The position numbers and the translations under genes are program-made. The notes below the pieces were generated by a model, which was given only the letters and a program-made list of their open reading frames with translations, did no database searches and had not been told where the DNA came from. Positions 61,931 through 64,000 of a DNA stretch of 64,000 bases are shown piece after piece. Origin of the DNA: Neoarius graeffei. Taxonomy: Eukaryota > Chordata > Actinopteri > Siluriformes > Ariidae. The DNA lies in contig NC_083575.1 of the NCBI RefSeq assembly GCF_027579695.1, positions 66,687,154-66,751,153 on the forward strand, given 5' to 3'. The number at the start of each line of letters is the position of its first letter. The first letter of the stretch is position 1.

Positions 61931-62143
61931 AGAGGTTCACATACTTTTGCCACTCACAGATATGTAATACTGGATCATTTTCCTCAATAAATAAATGACC
62001 AAGTATAATATTTTTGTCTGATTTGTTTAACTGGGTTCTCTTTATCTACTTTTCGGACTTATGTGAAAATCTGATGTTTTAGGTCATATTTATGCAGAAA
62101 TATAGAAAATTCTAAAGGGTTCACAAACTTTCAAGCACCACCG
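61931..62143 (+). repeat. Tc1 B terminal fragment
   Basis: Only the right terminal repeat, GGTTCACATACTTTTGCCAC to AAGCACCACCG. Confidence 0.85.
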
Positions 62144-62268
62144 TAAGTATGAAAAACGAGAATGTTCTGCGAGCAATAGGCTGAAGCACACTATCGCTAA
62201 AAGGAGCTGTGTTGGGCTGGAACGGTTGGTTAAATAGCCGCTCACATTAGCGCGGAGAGCTTTCACAC

Positions 62269-63287
62269 CAAGGGTGCCCAATTTGGGGCCCGCGGGCCAA
62301 GTTTGGCCCATGTTCCGGTTTTTTTTGGCCCGCCTCATTTTTCCCATCTGTGCCCGCCCATCAGTGCCAGGTCTGTGCCAGCCGCTGGGAATTTCTGTCC
62401 CAACGGCTCTGAAGAGTTGCCTGCAGCTCACTTTCTGACCACAGTTTTATAAGGGGGGACAAGGGGGCGCTGTTGAGTTGCTGGCTCTTCTGCCTGTCAG
62501 CAGGCTCATGACACAAGCGAAGAGCAGAGGTTACAATGGAGCGCTGTGTTAGGCAGTGGCACACGGATAAAAGAAAATTCAAAAATAGTTGGCAAGATTA
62601 TTTTTTTTCACGGAAATCGATTCCTCGGCAGTGTGCCTTATCTGTAGACAGAGAGTGGCAGTTTTGAAAGAATACAACATCCGTAGACATTATGAAACAA
62701 AACATTTAACTCAGTTTACGAAATACAGTGGTGAAATAAGAAAGCAGAAGGCTAGCAAACTGTTAGCCAGGCTCAGTGCCCAACAACGCACGTTACTGCA
62801 GCCGTCATCTGCTCAAGAAAATGCAACTAAGGCCAGCTAAGATCAGCGCAATGATAGCGAAATCTGGGAGATCTTTGTCATGTGGAGAGTTTGTTAAAAG
62901 TTGCCTGACTGTGGCTGCAGAGACTGTGTCCCCGAGCCAGACACAGGCCTTTTCGCAAATTAGTTTATCATGGAACACAGTTACCCGCCGCATCGAGGAC
63001 ATGGCTGAGGATCTCAGAGAACAAATCGTTGGTAAAGCATCCAGATTTATGGCCTTTTCTATTGCTTGCGATGAGAGCACCGACATATGTGACTATGCAC
63101 AATTGATGGCATTTTTGTGCGGAGTCAGTGAGGATTTTGAAGTGACACAGGAACTGACTGGCCTTGAGACACTTTCAGGTACAACACGAGGGAAATGTTG
63201 TGTTGTGTTCTATATTGCTCAGTTCACATTGTCCAATTCCATACCTAATACTCAATCTAATTTCACATTCAGTCTAAAGTAAATTCT
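62269..63287 (+). mobile_element. hAT element remnant (GTF2IRD2/Charlie type), 5' end
   Basis: Begins CAAGGGTGCCCAATTTGGGG with CCCGCGGGCC, a Charlie-type end, then encodes the transposase below. Right end not seen. Confidence 0.65.
62536..63190 (+). pseudogene. hAT transposase N-terminal half, frameshifted
   Basis: MERCVRQWHTDKRKFKNSW, then after a shift in the T-run (62601-62608) DSSAVCLICRQRVAVLKEYN and RRHYETKH (BED-like C2H2), then after a shift near 62835 KISAMIAKSGRSLS, CLTVAAETV, SRFMAFSIACDESTDICD (catalytic Asp region) and FLCGVSEDFEV. This order matches GTF2IRD2/ZBED5-related hAT transposases. The C-terminal hATC half is absent. Confidence 0.75.
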
Positions 63288-63523
63288 CTCTGGTTTCATA
63301 AGTTGGGCAATCCAGCTGGTTTCAAATGGCTTAAAAGGCACAGTGTTACAAGGGCATATATTATTGCTCAATTCACATTTTAGTTAATTTTTAAATAGAA
63401 TTGTATATTTGGTTGTCCTGGACCTTATCCAACTGTTTTCAACTTGTTCAAGCTACCAAAGCACTTTTTGTAATATTGAGGTATTTCACTCACTTGACCA
63501 AGTCATGTGATGCTGCCATTTTG

Positions 63524-63736
63524 GACGGCACGGCTCGAATCAGTTTGAATGTGAGGAAGGCGACAAACAAAAAACATAAAAGAAAAAGGAGCGAGATGCA
63601 GAAAACACCTTCACTATCCAGCGACATAGGGCATTTACAGGGCGAGCAGAGGGAGAGGTATTTGCAAAAATTGAGGTTAGCAGGCTTAGAGAACGACGTT
63701 TACCTGCTTCCACCAGGATTGTTCACTGACAGCTAA
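63524..63736 (+). other. coding-like fragment of unknown family
   Basis: In-frame run with RKATNKKHKRKRSEMQ, LSSDIGHLQGEQRERYLQKL and GLENDVYLLPPGLF, then TAG. Composition is protein-like and basic. No domain that I can name; could be a transposon exon. Confidence 0.3.
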
Positions 63737-63871
63737 GATTTGTTCACACTTTCATATACTTTCGGTCCTCAGGATAAACAAAATGTTATTAAATGTCATT
63801 GAAATAACTTCTTAGTCTGTTGAGACATGGCCCGTTATAAGTTTTTCCTTTACTGTATTTACTAGTTTACT

Positions 63872-64000
63872 GAGCGCGCTCCGGGGCTGGCTGGCGCTAG
63901 CTAGCTAGCGCGCTCCGGGGCTGGCTGGCGCTAGCTAGCTAGCGCGCTCCGGGGCTGGCTGGCTGGCGCTAGCTAGCTAGCTAGCGCGCTCCGGGGCTGG
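63872..64000. repeat. GC-rich minisatellite at window end
   Basis: Units of GCGCGCTCCGGGGCTGGCTG plus (GCTA)n, period 34 bp, the last 42 bp. At least three units and it continues beyond the window. Confidence 0.95.

Overview
This is a vertebrate nuclear window, almost certainly from a teleost fish. It holds two real host genes, both interrupted by introns, in a dense bed of transposable elements. Fish-type families seen are Tc1-like elements, hAT elements, a tRNA-derived SINE with a GATGAGATG-type tail, an L2/CR1-like LINE with an esterase ORF1, and THAP-exon elements. The SINE and Tc1 families recall catfish genomes, but I cannot settle the species from sequence alone.

Host genes. (1) The last two coding exons of opn3 (encephalopsin) lie on the + strand at 11186-11437 and 11641-12003; its first exons are outside the window. 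(2) A complete kmo gene (kynurenine 3-monooxygenase) lies on the - strand from 55329 down to 16021. Fifteen coding exons join in phase with canonical splice sites to give 475 codons plus a stop, close to the family's usual length. The genes face each other tail to tail, 4 kb apart, as OPN3 and KMO do in human.

Layout. 1-11 kb (upstream of, or inside, an opn3 intron): THAP exon, LINE 3' fragment with a minisatellite, palindromic piggyBac-like MITE, SINE pieces, a nearly intact Tc1 element (4574-6441), a solo LTR, a P2X7-tail-like exon, and a Tc1 nested in another Tc1. 11-12 kb: opn3 3' end. 12.1-14.4 kb: a Tc1 inserted just behind the opn3 poly(A) signal and itself interrupted. 16-55 kb: kmo exons separated by nested TEs. 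The largest are a 4.1-kb hAT tower (29472-33612), a 3.5-kb hAT (33947-37406), a 3.8-kb Tc1 composite (23771-27537) and an 8.2-kb composite with 13-bp TIRs and 8-bp TSDs (45962-54126) that carries a THAP exon, a helicase fragment and an almost full-length LINE. 55.5-64 kb: a palindromic MITE carrying a Tc1 and a solo LTR, a second broken hAT with another solo LTR, a GTF2IRD2-like hAT transposase remnant and a GC-rich minisatellite at the edge.

Together: only opn3 and kmo look functional. Nearly everything else is mobile DNA that is inactivated, nested and datable by insertion order. I found no CRISPR, operon or prokaryotic system. The most unusual items are the in-frame 32-codon duplication and altered NPxxY motif of opn3, the helicase fragment captured in a small inverted-repeat element, and the repeated THAP, zinc-finger and recombinase-like first exons of non-autonomous elements.
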